Source of the DNA: Nocardioides sp. B-3
GTDB taxonomy: Bacteria > Actinomycetota > Actinomycetes > Propionibacteriales > Nocardioidaceae
Length of the DNA: 64,000 nucleotides
Reading direction: 5' to 3'
NCBI RefSeq assembly: GCF_024703895.1
Contig: NZ_CP087968.1
Span: 372,001 to 436,000 of the forward strand
The position numbers and the translations under genes are program-made. This document shows positions 45,554 through 56,785 of this stretch, in pieces. Each line of letters opens with the position of its first letter. Position 1 is the stretch's first letter. The notes under the pieces were generated by a model. That model did not search any database. It had not been told where the DNA came from and saw only the letters and a list, made by a program, of their open reading frames with translations.

Positions 45554-47141
45554 TCAGACCGGGTCTGCGGCGCGCACCGAGGCGGCGTTGATGGCCGTCT
45601 CGATCTCGGCAAGGGTCTCGGCCGGAATCGCGGAGTCGACCGACAGGGCGACCAGCGCCTCGCCGCCCTTGTCCCGGCGCGAGACCTGCATGCCGGCGAT
45701 GTTGACCCCGGCGTCGCCGAGGATCCCGCCCACCGTGCCGACCATGCCCGGCCGGTCGGCGTACGTGAAGAAGGCCGGGTGCTCGGTGGGCTCGATGTCG
45801 ATCTCGAACCCGTTGACCTCGACGAGCCGCTCCTTCTGGCTGATGCCGATGAGCGTGCCGCTGACCGAGATCTGCGACCCGTCGGCAAGGGTGCCGCGGA
45901 TCGTGATCAGGTTGCGGTGGTCGGGGCTCTCGCTGTCGAGCACGAGGCGTACGGCGGTGCCGCGCTCGGCCGCCAGCAGCGGCGCGTTCACGTAGGAGAC
46001 CCGGTCCTCGACGATGTCGGTGAAGACACCCTTGAGGGCCGCGAGCTCGAGCACCTTGACGTCGTACTCCGTGATCTCGCCACGGACCTCGACGTCGATC
46101 TGCTGGGCGACCTCGCCGGCCAGCGCGGTGAAGACGCGACCGAGCTTCTCCGTGAGCGGGATGCCGGGACGCACGTCCTCGGCGATGACGCCGCCCCGGA
46201 CGTTGACCGCGTCGGGGGACGAGCTCGCCGGACAGCGCGAGCCGGACCGACTTGGCGACGGCGATGCCGGCCTTCTCCCGGGCCTCGTCGGTCGAGGCGC
46301 CGAGGTGCGGCGTCGCGACGACGTTCTCCAGCTCGAAGAGCGGGCTGTCGGTGCAGGGCTCCTTGGCGAAGACGTCGAGGCCGGCGGCGGCGATCTGGCC
46401 GGTCTTGAGCGCGTCGTAGAGCGCGGCCTCGTCGACGATGCCACCGCGAGCTGCGTTGACCAGCACGAGGGAGGTCTTGGCCTTCGCGAGCTGCTCGGCG
46501 CCGATCAGGCCCACGGTCTCCGGGGTCTTCGGCAGGTGCACGCTCATGAAGTCGGCCTCGGCGAGGAGGGTGTCGAGGTCGACTAGACGCACGCCCATCT
46601 GCGCAGCGCGGCCGGCCCGGACGTAGGGGTCGTAGGCGATGACCTTCATGCCGAAGGCGCTCAGGCGCTGGGCGACGAGCACGCCGATGCGGCCGAGGCC
46701 GACGATGCCGACGGTCTTCTCGTAGAGCTCGATCCCGGTGTACTTCGAGCGCTTCCACTCGGCGTTCTTCAGCGCGGCGTGCGCCGGGCTGACGTGGCGA
46801 GCGGCGGCGAGCATCAGCGCGACGGCCAGCTCGGCGGCGGAGACGATGTTGGACGTCGGGGCGTTGACGACCATGACGCCCGCCCGGGTGGAGGCCTTGA
46901 CGTCGACGTTGTCGAGACCGACGCCCGCGCGGGCGACGACCTTGAGCAACTTGGCGACGGCGAGCGCCTCGGCATCGACCTTGGTGGCCGAGCGGACGAG
47001 GATGGCGTCGACGTCGACGATGGCGGCGAGCAGCTCGGCGCGGTCGGCGCCGTTGCAGTTGCGGATCTCGAAGTCAGGACCGAGCGCCTCGACGGTGGCG
47101 GGGCTCAGTTCTTCGGCGATGAGTACGACGGGCTTGGTCAC
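45554..47141 (-). CDS. serA: D-3-phosphoglycerate dehydrogenase, long ACT-domain form (frame break near 46220)
   Basis: This protein of about 528 residues starts serine synthesis by oxidising 3-phosphoglycerate with NAD. KTVGIVGLGRIGVLVAQRLS is the Rossmann Gly loop, and DFMSVHLPKTPETVGLIG and GLDVFAKEPCTDSPLFELEN carry catalytic-site segments. After the break at 46220 come the intervening ASB domain (RVFTALAGEVAQQIDVEV) and the C-terminal ACT domain (RPGMVGTVGGILGDAGVNIA) that binds serine for feedback. This is the mycobacterial-type long enzyme. The ATG at 47141 is well supported. It stands alone as a transcript. Confidence 0.94.
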
Positions 47142-47218
47142 AGCGGAGTTCCTCGATGTGGGTGATCGATGAGGGCCTGCACGACGCTGTGCACGGCCGA
47201 GCCTACAAGGTCAGTGGG

Positions 47219-47935
47219 TCAGATCGCGCAACCGTCCGGTCCGCAGGCATCCCCGCCCGCTCCCCCACCGGCGAGCATCTCCACGACGGGGTGCGACTCC
47301 GACCGGGGCGCGCTCCAGCACCTGCGCGAACGCCTCGACCGGCTGGGCGCCGGAGATGCCGAACTTGTTGTCCACGACGAAGAACGGCACGCCCGTCGCG
47401 CCGAACGCCTGCGCCTTCTCGATGTCGGCCCAGACCTCGTCGGCGTGCTGCGTGCTCCCCAGCACCCGGTCGACGGCGGCCGGGTCGAGCCCGGCCCCGG
47501 TGACGATGTCCTTGAGCTCGGCGTGGTCGGCGACGTTGCGGGCGTCGATGAAGTACGCCGACAGCAGCGCCTCCTTCACCCGGCCCTGCAGCTCCGGTCC
47601 ACCGTCGTGCAGCGCGAGGTGCATCAGCCGGTGCGCGTCCATGGTGCCGACGCGCTTCGACTCGTGGTGGCGCCAGAGCATGCCCTCCTCGGCCGCGACG
47701 GCCTCCACGCGGTCGATCATCGTCTTCCCGCCGGCCGGCCCCCGCCGTACTTGCGTCCGAGGGCCTCGGCGACGGTCTCGACGGGAGTCGTCGGCGCGCC
47801 CGGGTCGAGCTGGAAGGAGTGCCACACGATCTCGACGTCGTCGGCGTGCTCGAAGGTGCTCAGTGCCTTCTCCGGGCGGCGCTTGCCGATGAAGCACCAC
47901 GGGCAGACCACGTCGGACCAGATGTCGATTCGCAT
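47219..47935 (-). CDS. DsbA family (FrnE-like) oxidoreductase (two frame breaks)
   Basis: This thioredoxin-fold protein of about 238 residues has MRIDIWSDVVCPWCFIGKRR with the CPWC redox pair near the N-terminus. An all-helical insertion follows (LWRHHESKRVGTMDAHRLMH, ALLSAYFIDARNVADHAELK), then GATGVPFFVVDNKFGISGAQ with the cis-Pro. It has no signal peptide, so it acts in the cytoplasm like FrnE/2-hydroxychromene isomerase-type relatives. Frames change near 47735 and 47312. The repaired tail ends CGPDGCAI, giving an extra Cys pair, and stops at 47219. Confidence 0.82.
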
Positions 47936-47952
47936 GTCTGCCGCAACCTCGG

Positions 47953-48619
47953 TCAGCGAGAGGATGTTCCCGCGACCGCTTCCGCCACGGGAGTGACTCC
48001 GGACACGAGGTTCCACTGGGCGCCGATGCCGGCGCCGGTGTCGAGGACCTCGGCGAGGACCGCAGCGACGTCGGCGCGCGGGACCTCGGCGCGAATCACG
48101 TCGTCACCCAGCTCGACCGGAGCCGGTGCCCTCGTCGTCGGTCAGCCGGCCGGGACGGATGATCGTCCAGTCGAGACCGCTGTCGCGCAGGGCCGCGTCG
48201 GCGTCACGCTTCGCCTCGACGTACGCACGCCAGACCGGGCTGGCACTGTCGGGGACGGGCTCGTCGACATCGATGGCCGAGACCCGGACGAAGCGACTGA
48301 TCCCCGCCTGCCGCGCTCCCTCGATCGACTTCAGCGCTCCCTCGAGGTCGACGGTGCGCTTGCGCTCGATGTTGCCGTCGGGGCCGCCACCGGCGGCGAA
48401 CAAGACTGCGTGCGCCCCCGCGAAGGCGGCGTTGAAGTCGCCGGGCGTGCTGTGCTCGATGTCGAGGAGGCGTACGGCGGCGCCCATCGCCTCGAGGCGG
48501 TTGCGGTGTGCCTCCGAGCGGACGAGAGCGATGGGAGTGTGGCCACGCTCGACGAGCAGCGGGTGCAGGAGGCGCGCGATCTGGCCGTTGCCGCCGACGA
48601 CCGCGATGGTGGTGCTCAT
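47953..48619 (-). CDS. NAD(P)-binding atypical SDR family protein (frame break near 48118)
   Basis: This protein of about 221 residues has a Rossmann fold with TTIAVVGGNGQIARLLHPLL as the nucleotide loop and RFVRVSAIDVDEPVPDSASP plus AYVEAKRDADAALRDSGLDW as the YwnB/YtfG-type active region. After the break it reads VELGDDVIRAEVPRADVAAV and stops at 47953. Relatives reduce quinones, or bind NADPH as regulators without catalysis. The ATG at 48619 overlaps the stop of the NCS1 permease gene (ATGA), and the DsbA-type gene follows 17 bases later, so all three form an operon. Confidence 0.8.
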
Positions 48620-50080
48620 GCCGTCGCTTCCCGGCGGGCGACGGTCGATCGCCGCGCGACCAGCGTGACCACGAAGCCGATCAGCAGGGCCGCCAGCACG
48701 CCGAGGTTGGCGAACGCCCGGGCGCCGTCGCGACCGCCGAGGCCGAGTGGGCCGAGGAGGTAGCCCTGCCAGTTGTTCCACGAGGCGTCGTCGGAGAACG
48801 AGTTGATGACCAGTCCCCAGCCGACGGCCGACGCGGCGACCATGGTGCCGATCGAGACCCAGTCGAAGGCGCCGTACCGACCCTGCTCGTCGAAGAGCGC
48901 CTCGTCGTCGTAGTCGCGCTTGCGCAGCACGAGGTCGGAGATCATGATCCCGGCCCACGCAGCGAGCGGAACGCCGAGCGTGATCAGGAAGCTCTGGAAC
49001 GGGTTGATGAAGTTGTCGGCGAAGAACACGACGTAGATCGTGCCGAGCGTGAGCAGCACGCCGTCGATCCCGGCCGCCCGGGGGCGCTTGAGCTTGACGC
49101 CGAGCGAGAGCAGGGTGAGGCCCGAGGAGTAGATGCCGAGCACCGCGCCGCTGACCAGCGACAGGATCGCGGCGAGCAGGAACGGGACCAGCGCCCGGGT
49201 CGGCAGCAGCGTGGCGAGCGTGCCGATCGGGTCGCCCGCGACGCCGTCGAGGATCTCGGTCGACGAGCCCGCGAGCGCCGGGCCGAAGACGACGAGGATC
49301 ACCGGCGCGAGGGCGCCGCCGAAGGTGTTCCACGCGACGATGGAGGGGCCGGACGCGGTGCGCTTCTGGTAGCGCGACCAGTCCGCGGCGATGTTGATCC
49401 AGCCGAGACCGAAGCCGGTCATCACCATCACCAGCGCGCCGATCACCGACTGCGTCGAGCCTGCCGGGATGTCCTGCACGGCCGACCAGTTGATGTCGTC
49501 GATCGTGAGCACCATGTAGAGCACCGTGACGATCCCGGTGATCCGGGTCAGGACCGACTGCATCTTCATGATGATGTGGTAGCCCGCCACGCTCGCCGAC
49601 ACGATCAGCGCGGCCACCACGACGGCCGCCACGACCTTGGTGCTGGTGCCTCCGCCCCAGCCGAGCCGCGTGAAGATCGTGGAGGTCGCCAGCACCGCGA
49701 GGATCGCGAGGAACGTCTCCCAGCCGATCGAGACCAGCCACGAGAGGACGCCCGGAACCTTCTGGCCTTGTACGCCGAACGCCGCGCGACTCAGGATCAT
49801 CGTCGGTGCCGATCCGCGCTTGCCGGCGATCGCGATGACGCCGCAGAGCACGAACGAGACCACGATGCCGAGCACCGCGACGAGCACGCCCCGGGCGAAC
49901 GAGATCCCGAAGTAGAGGACGAACGAGGCATAGCTCAGGCCGAACACCGACACGTTGGCCGCGAACCACGGCCAGAACAGGTCTCTCGGCCGGGCGGTGC
50001 GGTCGGCCTCGTCGATGATCTCGATGCCGGTCTGCTCGACGCCGAGGCGCCGGGTCGTCTCCCGGGGTGCGCTCGCTCAT
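48616..50080 (-). CDS. NCS1 family purine/cytosine permease (frame break near 50060)
   Basis: This twelve-helix transporter of about 487 residues reads DLFWPWFAANVSVFGLSYAS, the NCS1 TM1 signature. LSRAAFGVQGQKVPGVLSWL and GWINIAADWSRYQKR are characteristic loops, and ISDLVLRKRDYDDEALFDEQ is near TM10. It imports a nucleobase or related compound with a cation. The N-terminal frame changes near 50060. The ATG at 50080 gives MSERTP then, repaired, TRRLGVEQTGIEII. It is more similar to CodB/PurP-like proteins than to the first NCS1 gene in this window. Confidence 0.85.
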
Positions 50081-50220
50081 GACCACATCTTGCACCTGCC
50101 GGGGCGTCCCGGTCAGGGTCACCCCGGTCCCGACTCAGGGTTGGGCGGGGGTCGGCCGGGGGAGCGCGGGGGGTTGCCACCTGATGTGGCGCAGGGTGTC
50201 CGGCCGCGAGAGTTGCAGTC

Positions 50221-51122
50221 ATGATCACCGTTGACTCACTGACCCGGAGGTACGCCGGCTTCACCGCCGTCGACAACGTCTCCTTCACCGCCCAGCCCGG
50301 CCGCGTGACCGGCTTCCTCGGTCCGAACGGCGCCGGCAAGTCCACCACCATGCGCGTCATGGTCGGGCTCACCACCCCGTCCTCCGGTTCCGCCACCATC
50401 GACGGCGTCCGGTTCGCCGACCTCCCCAACCCCGGGCTCGAGGTCGGCGTCCTCCTCGGACGCCTCCGCGCAGCACGCGGGGCGTACGGGCCGAGAGATC
50501 CTCACCGTCGCGGCCGACACCATGGGCCTGCCCCGCACGCGCGTCGACGAGATGCTCGAGCTGGTCAGCCTGACGCCCAACGAGGCCAAGCGCCGCGTCC
50601 GGAACTACTCGCTCGGCATGCGCCAGCGCCTCGGCATCGCCACCGCTCTGCTGGGTGACCCGCGGGTGCTGATCCTCGACGAGCCGGCCAACGGCCTCGA
50701 CCCGGCCGGCATCCGCTGGATGCGCGACCTGCTGCGCAGCTACGCCAACCGGGGGCGGCACCGTGCTGCTCTCCTCGCACCTGTTGCACGAGATCGAGGT
50801 CATCGCCGACGACCCGGTGGTGATCGGCAACGGCAAGATCGTCGCCTCCGGCACCAAGGAGGAGCTGCTCGCCGCGGCCGGCACCCTCGCCCGCTCCACG
50901 TCGCCGCGCGACCTCGCGCACGCCCTCGAGCAGGCCGGGATCCCCAGCACGCTCGCCGGCGACGGCTCCGTGCGCACCGACGCAGATCCAGCCGCCGTCG
51001 GGGCCGTCGCCCCGGCCGCCGGCATCCCCCTCACCGAGCTCCGCTCCGCCGAAGGCGCGGGCCTCGAAGACATGTTCCTGTCGCTCACTGCCGACACCCA
51101 GCGCGAAGGAGTTGCGGCATGA
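50221..51122 (+). CDS. ABC transporter ATP-binding protein (about three frame breaks)
   Basis: This ATPase of about 300 residues is of the DrrA/NatA type. Walker A is GFLGPNGAGKSTTMRVMVGL, the signature is NYSLGMRQRLGIATALL, and Walker B is VLILDEPANGLDPAGIRW. VLLSSHLLHEIEVIADDPVV holds the switch His. The C-terminal domain of 80 residues after that is typical of drug- or lantibiotic-type exporters. Breaks occur near 50462, 50497 and 50755. The stop overlaps the permease ATG (ATGA, 51119-51122). It probably exports a hydrophobic compound or peptide; the substrate is unknown. Confidence 0.85.
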
Positions 51123-51932
51123 CCGCCACGACCATCTCCCCCGTCGTCCCCGAGCCAGTCCGGGTCCGCCCGGCCGTCCGCTCGATCCCCACAGCGCGAC
51201 TGATCAAGGTCGAGCTCCGCAAGATGTTCAACACCCGCTCGGGCTTCTGGATGCTGATCAGCATCGGCGTGCTCTCGGTGATCGCCACCGGCGCCGTGAT
51301 CATCTTCGCGCCCGACAGTGCGGTCACCTACGAGAACTTCGCGACCGCGATCGGCTTCCCGATGTCGGTGATCCTGCCGATGATCGCGATCCTCGGCGTC
51401 ACCAGCGAGTGGAGCCAGCGCAGCGGGCTCACGACGTTCACGCTCGTGCCCAGCCGCGGACGGGTGATCGGCGCCAAGGCGATCGCGACCTTCCTCGTCG
51501 GGCTCGCCTCGATGGCGGTCGCCTTCGCCGTCGGCGCCCCGGGCAACCTCGGCGGCTCGGCCCTCGCCGGCGTCGACACGGTCTGGGACATCTCGCTCGC
51601 CGGGGGCCGCGCAGATCGTGCTCGGCGACCTCGTCGGTATGGCGATCGGCTTCACGCTCGGGGTCGTGCTCCGCAACTCCGCGGCGGCCATCGTCGGCTA
51701 CTTCGTCGTCTCGCTGGTGCTGCCGGGCATCCTCGCCCTGCTCGCGTCGGTGCGCGACTGGTTCGCCGACCTGCAGCCGTGGATCGACTGGAACTACACC
51801 CGTGTCAACCTCTTCGAGGGCGCCACGAACACCGGCAAGGAGTGGGCGATGCTCGGCTCGACCACGGCGATCTGGATCGTCGTGCCGCTGATCGTCGGCC
51901 TGCTGTTCCTGCGCCGGTCCGAGGTGAAGTGA
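51119..51932 (+). CDS. ABC-2 type permease (frame break near 51610)
   Basis: This permease of about 270 residues has six membrane helices, including [39 protein letters not shown] and [20 protein letters not shown]. It starts with the amphipathic helix [18 protein letters not shown] that contacts the ATPase, as in other ABC-2 permeases. The frame changes near 51610. The TGA at 51930-51932 forms the first bases of the outer arm of a nested inverted repeat. It is coupled to the ATPase gene by an ATGA overlap. Confidence 0.82.
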
Positions 51933-52029
51933 CCGGTCACAAAGTCACCTGAGAATACGCGCCGACCGGGCACAAAGTTCTGGAACTTTGTGCCCGGTCG
52001 GCGTTGTTCGTGCGTGACCTTGTGACCGG

Positions 52030-52032
<3 letters not shown>
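51930..52032. repeat. Nested inverted repeat carrying both stop codons of convergent genes
   Basis: Outer arms of 19 bases (51930-51948 and 52014-52032, one mismatch) read TGACCGGTCACAA(A/G)GTCAC outward from each gene. Inner arms of 20 bases (51961-51980 and 51983-52002) are a perfect palindrome with a 2-base centre. Outer and inner arms share ACCGG(T/G)CACAAAGT, so the motif occurs four times. The TGA opening each outer arm is the stop of the ABC permease and, after frame repair, of ilvC. A bidirectional terminator is the simplest role. Confidence 0.85.
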
Positions 52033-53057
<1,025 letters not shown>

Positions 53058-53098
53058 TGGGGCTCTCCTTCTGGTTGGTGTGTCTGGTTCAGGGGGGA

Positions 53099-53639
53099 TC
53101 AGCCGATGGCCGCGGGTGCGGGCACGGCGACCGGTCGCAGGCTGCGCTCGCTGATCGAGCGCGAGCCTCGGCCGATGGCGACCATGCCGGACTGCACGAG
53201 CTCGCGGATCCCGAAGGGTTCGAGCACGCGCAGGACGTCGCCGAGCTTGTCGGCGTTGCCGGTCACCCGGATCGTGATGGCGTCGGGGGCGACGTCGACG
53301 ACCTTGGCGCGGAACAGCTGGACGGCATCGAGTACGGCGCCGCGGGTCTGGGCATCGGCCTTGACCTTCACCAGCATCAGCTCGCGGGTGATCGAGGAAG
53401 AACCGTCGAGCTCGACGATCTTGATCACCTCGATCAGCTTGTTGAGCTGCTTGGTGACCTGCTCGAGCGGGGACTCGTCGACGTTGACCACGATCGTCAT
53501 CCGCGACACCTCGGGGTGCTCAGGTCGGGCCGACGGCCGGGCTCTCGATGTTGAAGCCGCGACGGCTGAAGAGGCCGGCGATGCGGGCCAGGACGCCGGG
53601 CTTGTTCTCGACCGGGACGGACAGGGTGTGGGTTGCCAT
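53099..53639 (-). CDS. ilvN: Acetolactate synthase small regulatory subunit (frame break near 53525)
   Basis: This subunit of about 179 residues binds valine and activates Ilv[21 protein letters not shown] is the N-terminal ACT domain with the Asn-Lys-Pro-Gly valine site, and [13 protein letters not shown] follows. After the break at 53525 come [20 protein letters not shown] and [20 protein letters not shown] in the second domain. Its ATG at 53639 overlaps the ilvB stop (TGATG), and ilvC follows 41 bases after its stop, so ilvB-ilvN-ilvC is one operon controlled by the attenuator at 55.4-55.5 kb. Confidence 0.92.
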
Positions 53640-55405
53640 CAGAGGTCATCCTCGTCGAACTGGGGCGCGAGGTCGCGCGCGTACTTGATCTCGTCGTTGC
53701 TGGTGCCGGCGGCGACCATCGGCCAGACCATCGCATCGCGGTGGACGCGGAAGTCGACCACGACGGGCTGGTCGTTGATCGACATGGCCTTCTCGATGGT
53801 GGCGTCGACGTCCTCGGGCGACTCGCAGGCCGGGCCAACGCAGCCGTAGGCCTCGGCGAGCTTGACGAAGTCGGGGATCCGCTTCGAGTGCAGATCGGTG
53901 TTGGAGTAGCGCTCGTTGTAGAAGAGCGTCTGCCACTGGCGCACCATGCCGAGCGACTCGTTGTTGATGATCGCGACCTTGATCGGGATGTCGTTGATCG
54001 CGCAGGTGGCCAGCTCCCGGTTGGTCATCTGGAAGCAGCCGTCGCCGTCGATCGCCCAGACGGTCGAGCCGGGCATGCCCACCTTCGCGCCCATGGCCGC
54101 GGGGACGGAATAGCCCATCGTGCCCGGGCCACCGGAGTTGAGCCAGGTGTTGGGGCGCTCGTACTTGACGAACTGCGCCGCCCACATCTGGTGCTGGCCG
54201 ACGCCGGAGGTGTAGATGGCCTCGGGGCCGGCGATGGCGCCGAGCCGCTCGATGACGTATTGCGGGGCCAGCGAGCCGTCGGCGGGCGTGTCGTAGCCGA
54301 GCGGGTAGGTCTTCTTGACGCCGGTCAGGAACGAGATCCAGCCCTCGTAGTCGCCGGTGTGGCCGGCCTCAGCCTCGGTCGCGAGCACCGCAAGCAGGTC
54401 GTTGATCACCTCGGCGCAGTCACCCACGATCGGCACGTCGGTGAAGCGGTTCTTGCCGATCTCGGCCGGGTCGATGTCGGCGTGGATCACCTTCGCGTTG
54501 GGCGCGAAGGAGTCGAGGTTGCCGGTCACCCGGTCGTCGAACCCGGCACCCGGGCTGATGATCAGGTCGCTCTTCTGCAGTCCGGCGACGGCGGAGACCG
54601 TGCCGTGCATGCCCGGCATGCCGAGGTGCTGCGGGTGGCTGTCGGGGAAGGCACCGCGCGCCATCAGGGTGGTGACGACCGGGACGCCGGTCGCCTCGGC
54701 GAGCTTGAGCAGGCCGGCCGAGGCGCGGGCCCGGACGACGCCGCCGCCGACGTAGAGCACGGGCTTGCGCGACTCGAGGATCAGTCGGACCGCCTCGCGG
54801 ATCTGCTTGCTGTGCGGCTTGGTCACGGGGCGGTAGCCGGGGAGCTGGAGCTCGGTGGGCCACTGGAACGTGGTCATCGCCTGCAGCGCCGACTTGGCGA
54901 CGTCGACCGGGACCGGGCCGGGACGACCGGTCGACGCGATGTGGAACGCCTCGGCGATGGTGCGCGGGATCTCGGCGGGGTCGGTGACGAGGAAGTTGTG
55001 CTTGGTGATCGGCATCGTGATGCCGCGGATGTCGGCCTCCCGGAAGGCGTCGGTGCCGATCATCGATGCGCCCACCTGCCCGGTGATCGCGACGAGGGGG
55101 ACCGAGTCCATGTGCGCATCGGCCAGCGGGGTGACCGGGTTGGTGGCGCCCGGCCCGGACGTCGCCATACAGACTCCGACGCGGCCGGTGGCTGCGGCGT
55201 AGCCCCGGGCGGCGTGCCCGGCGCCCTGCTCGTGGCGCACCGGGATGTGCCGGATGAGGGTCGAGTCCATGAGCGGGTCGTAGGCCGGGAGGATCGCTCC
55301 GCCCGGGATACCGAAGATGTCGGTGGTGCCCGCGCTCTCGAGGGACTTGATCAGGCTCTGCGCGCCGGTCATGGCCGCTCCAGCGATCCCGCCCTGCTCT
55401 GTCAT
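53639..55405 (-). CDS. ilvB: Acetolactate synthase large subunit
   Basis: This intact 588-residue thiamine-diphosphate enzyme makes acetolactate or acetohydroxybutyrate from pyruvate. [20 protein letters not shown] contains the catalytic Glu of the cofactor site, [20 protein letters not shown] the GDG...N motif binding ThDP-Mg, and [24 protein letters not shown] segments near the middle match the FAD-binding domain. The ATG at 55405 is chosen by homology (MTEQGG). The open frame continues upstream through the leader peptide at 55537 without a stop, which is odd and discussed under findings. It leads the ilvB-ilvN-ilvC operon. Confidence 0.95.
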   Translation of the reverse strand: MTEQGGIAGAAMTGAQSLIKSLESAGTTDIFGIPGGAILPAYDPLMDSTLIRHIPVRHEQGAGHAARGYAAATGRVGVCMATSGPGATNPVTPLADAHMDSVPLVAITGQVGASMIGTDAFREADIRGITMPITKHNFLVTDPAEIPRTIAEAFHIASTGRPGPVPVDVAKSALQAMTTFQWPTELQLPGYRPVTKPHSKQIREAVRLILESRKPVLYVGGGVVRARASAGLLKLAEATGVPVVTTLMARGAFPDSHPQHLGMPGMHGTVSAVAGLQKSDLIISPGAGFDDRVTGNLDSFAPNAKVIHADIDPAEIGKNRFTDVPIVGDCAEVINDLLAVLATEAEAGHTGDYEGWISFLTGVKKTYPLGYDTPADGSLAPQYVIERLGAIAGPEAIYTSGVGQHQMWAAQFVKYERPNTWLNSGGPGTMGYSVPAAMGAKVGMPGSTVWAIDGDGCFQMTNRELATCAINDIPIKVAIINNESLGMVRQWQTLFYNERYSNTDLHSKRIPDFVKLAEAYGCVGPACESPEDVDATIEKAMSINDQPVVVDFRVHRDAMVWPMVAAGTSNDEIKYARDLAPQFDEDDL

Positions 55406-55432
55406 CGAAAACCTTTGCTTGTATGGCGAATG

Positions 55433-55465
55433 AAAAAACCCCTCGGCCCGGCGGGCAACGAGGGG
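55433..55465 (-). terminator. Attenuator terminator upstream of ilvB
   Basis: On the minus strand the stem CCCCTCG/CGAGGGG (55459-55465 with 55439-55445) is followed by six U (55438-55433). It lies 28 bases before the ilvB ATG and after a leader frame beginning at 55537. This is a standard intrinsic terminator in the attenuator position. Confidence 0.85.
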
Positions 55466-55495
55466 AGGACGCGTGTGCGGCGAGGTCGAGGACCT

Positions 55496-55537
55496 CAGCT
55501 CACGCGTCGCGTGCAGTACAAGGATGTCAGTGCGCAT
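55496..55537 (-). promoter_or_regulatory. ilvB leader peptide region, [14 protein letters not shown]
   Basis: From the ATG at 55537 the sequence encodes [14 protein letters not shown], with an Ile-Leu-Val-Leu run at residues 5-8. Actinobacterial ilvB leaders have this very form and mediate ribosome stalling when branched-chain amino acids are scarce. In this assembly no stop follows and the frame stays open into ilvB. A one-base change near 55504 would create a stop (GTGAGCTGA), so an indel error is likely. With the terminator at 55433-55465 it makes a complete attenuator. Confidence 0.75.
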
Positions 55538-55626
55538 GCGCCTACCGTCGTCGTCGGGGGGCTCCGACGTCAACCTACTCTGCCAGCCGTCCCATCATTT
55601 GGTACGGCGATCCCAGCATGTGGCAG

Positions 55627-56287
55627 TCACTCGCCCCTCCCCGCCGCGGTGCACACGCACATCTTGTTGCCATCGGGATCGGCCAACACCCAGAACTGGT
55701 GCTCGGGGTGCTCGCCAACGAGGGTGCCGCCCGCCGCGACGACGGCGTCGATCCTCGCCCTGGACCTCGGTCGCCCGGGAGGAACACGTCGTAGTGCCAG
55801 CGCTGCCGGTCGGGCTCGGACCCGGAGTCCCGGAACCACACGTTGATGTTGTGGCCGAACTTGTCGCGCAGCTCATCGGGCGCGTCATCGAGCGGGTCAT
55901 AGCCGAACGCAGCCCGCCAGAACGGCTGGATCGAGGCCGGGGTGGGGGTGTCGAGAGCCGCCTCGATCTGCGCCGGTGGAGTCGGGGTCGGAGCCGATGT
56001 CGAGGCCACGCGCGGCCTCGCTGATCTGCGCGGCCGGAGTCGAGGTCGCGCTGGGTCACGTGACCGACGTCGTGACTCATCAGCTTCACGTCGACGCGCG
56101 GATAGGTCAGGGTCACGTCTGGATGGTGGTTGGCCGACTCGGCCACCTCGCCGATCGCGGCGACGAGCGAGAGGCCCTTGGCGAAGCTGCCGGTGGTGAA
56201 CCGGGCATGGATGCCCCGGGCGAGCATCCGCCAGTCGTCGAGTCCCGCTTCGGTCACGTCGCGATACAGCTTCATGGAATCGGTCAT
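55627..56287 (-). CDS. Pterin-4a-carbinolamine dehydratase fused to a glyoxalase-like domain (about three frame breaks)
   Basis: The N-terminal 95 residues match 4a-hydroxytetrahydrobiopterin dehydratase. WRMLARGIHARFTTGSFAKG precedes ESANHHPDVTLTYPRVDVKL, the His-His-Pro-Asp active motif, then LMSHDVGHVTQRDLDLA. The C-terminal half is a VOC-like domain with GHNINVWFRDSGSEPDRQRW and HQFWVLADPDGNKMCVCT. Breaks lie near 56040, 55985 and 55765. The dehydratase recycles pterin cofactor, whereas the fused domain's task is unknown. The ATG at 56287 overlaps the stop of the preceding VOC gene (ATGA). Confidence 0.78.
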
Positions 56288-56697
56288 GGCAGCACCTTCT
56301 GTCCGAGCTCGGAGGGGTTGTGGCAGATCTCCCAGCGGAAGCCGTCGGGATCGACGAAGTAGCCGGAGTAGCCGCCCCAGTCGCGCTGGACGGCATCGGT
56401 CACCTGAGCCGCACCCGCGACCCGCGCCTGCTCCAGGACGCGGTCGACACCGTCTGGGGTGGCGAGGTTGTGCGCGATCGTGATCGGCGGGACTCCCCCG
56501 CCGGGCGCCTGCCCGACCTCCTCGGTGAACGCGTCGACGTCCCACAGCGAAAGGATGAGCTTGTCGCCGACCTCGAACATCAGCACGTTGCCGGGGACAT
56601 CGGTGCACGGCTCCCAGCCGAGGCCGTCGAGGTAGAACTTGCGCGACTCCGCGAGGTCGCGCACTGCCAAGGTGAGGAAGCTGATCCGCTGGTCCAT
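56284..56697 (-). CDS. VOC family protein
   Basis: This intact 137-residue VOC protein reads QRISFLTLAVRDLAESRKFY, GNVLMFEVGDKLILSLWD, then GGYSGYFVDPDGFRWEICHN, the last strand with the usual metal Glu. Homologues resemble lactoylglutathione-lyase-like proteins of unknown substrate. The ATG at 56697 starts exactly with the conserved strand. It overlaps the pterin dehydratase/glyoxalase fusion gene downstream (ATGA at 56284-56287), so two VOC-type domains are co-expressed. Confidence 0.82.
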   Translation of the reverse strand: MDQRISFLTLAVRDLAESRKFYLDGLGWEPCTDVPGNVLMFEVGDKLILSLWDVDAFTEEVGQAPGGGVPPITIAHNLATPDGVDRVLEQARVAGAAQVTDAVQRDWGGYSGYFVDPDGFRWEICHNPSELGQKVLP

Positions 56698-56785
56698 GGT
56701 TTTCACTGTGCCACTGGTCACCGACAGTCGGCCAGAGACCGCGCTCGCTGATGCGTGTCACCCGTGGATCTGACACGGTGGGCGC

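Noticed and set aside
48104..50122. A 672-codon open frame on the minus strand spanning the NCS1 permease
   Set aside because: Only its two ends are real (permease start and SDR gene). The middle is an Arg-rich wrong-frame reading of the permease caused by a base error near 50060.
51794..52029. C-terminal extension of ilvC by about 78 residues
   Set aside because: The extension is the translation of the nested inverted repeat and the permease antisense. IlvC normally ends near residue 340, and a TGA in the next frame at 52030 gives that length.
53633..55846. A 737-codon open frame on the plus strand opposite ilvB
   Set aside because: It is an antisense shadow typical of GC-rich DNA, with no ribosome-binding site or known motif, while the opposite strand encodes intact ilvB.
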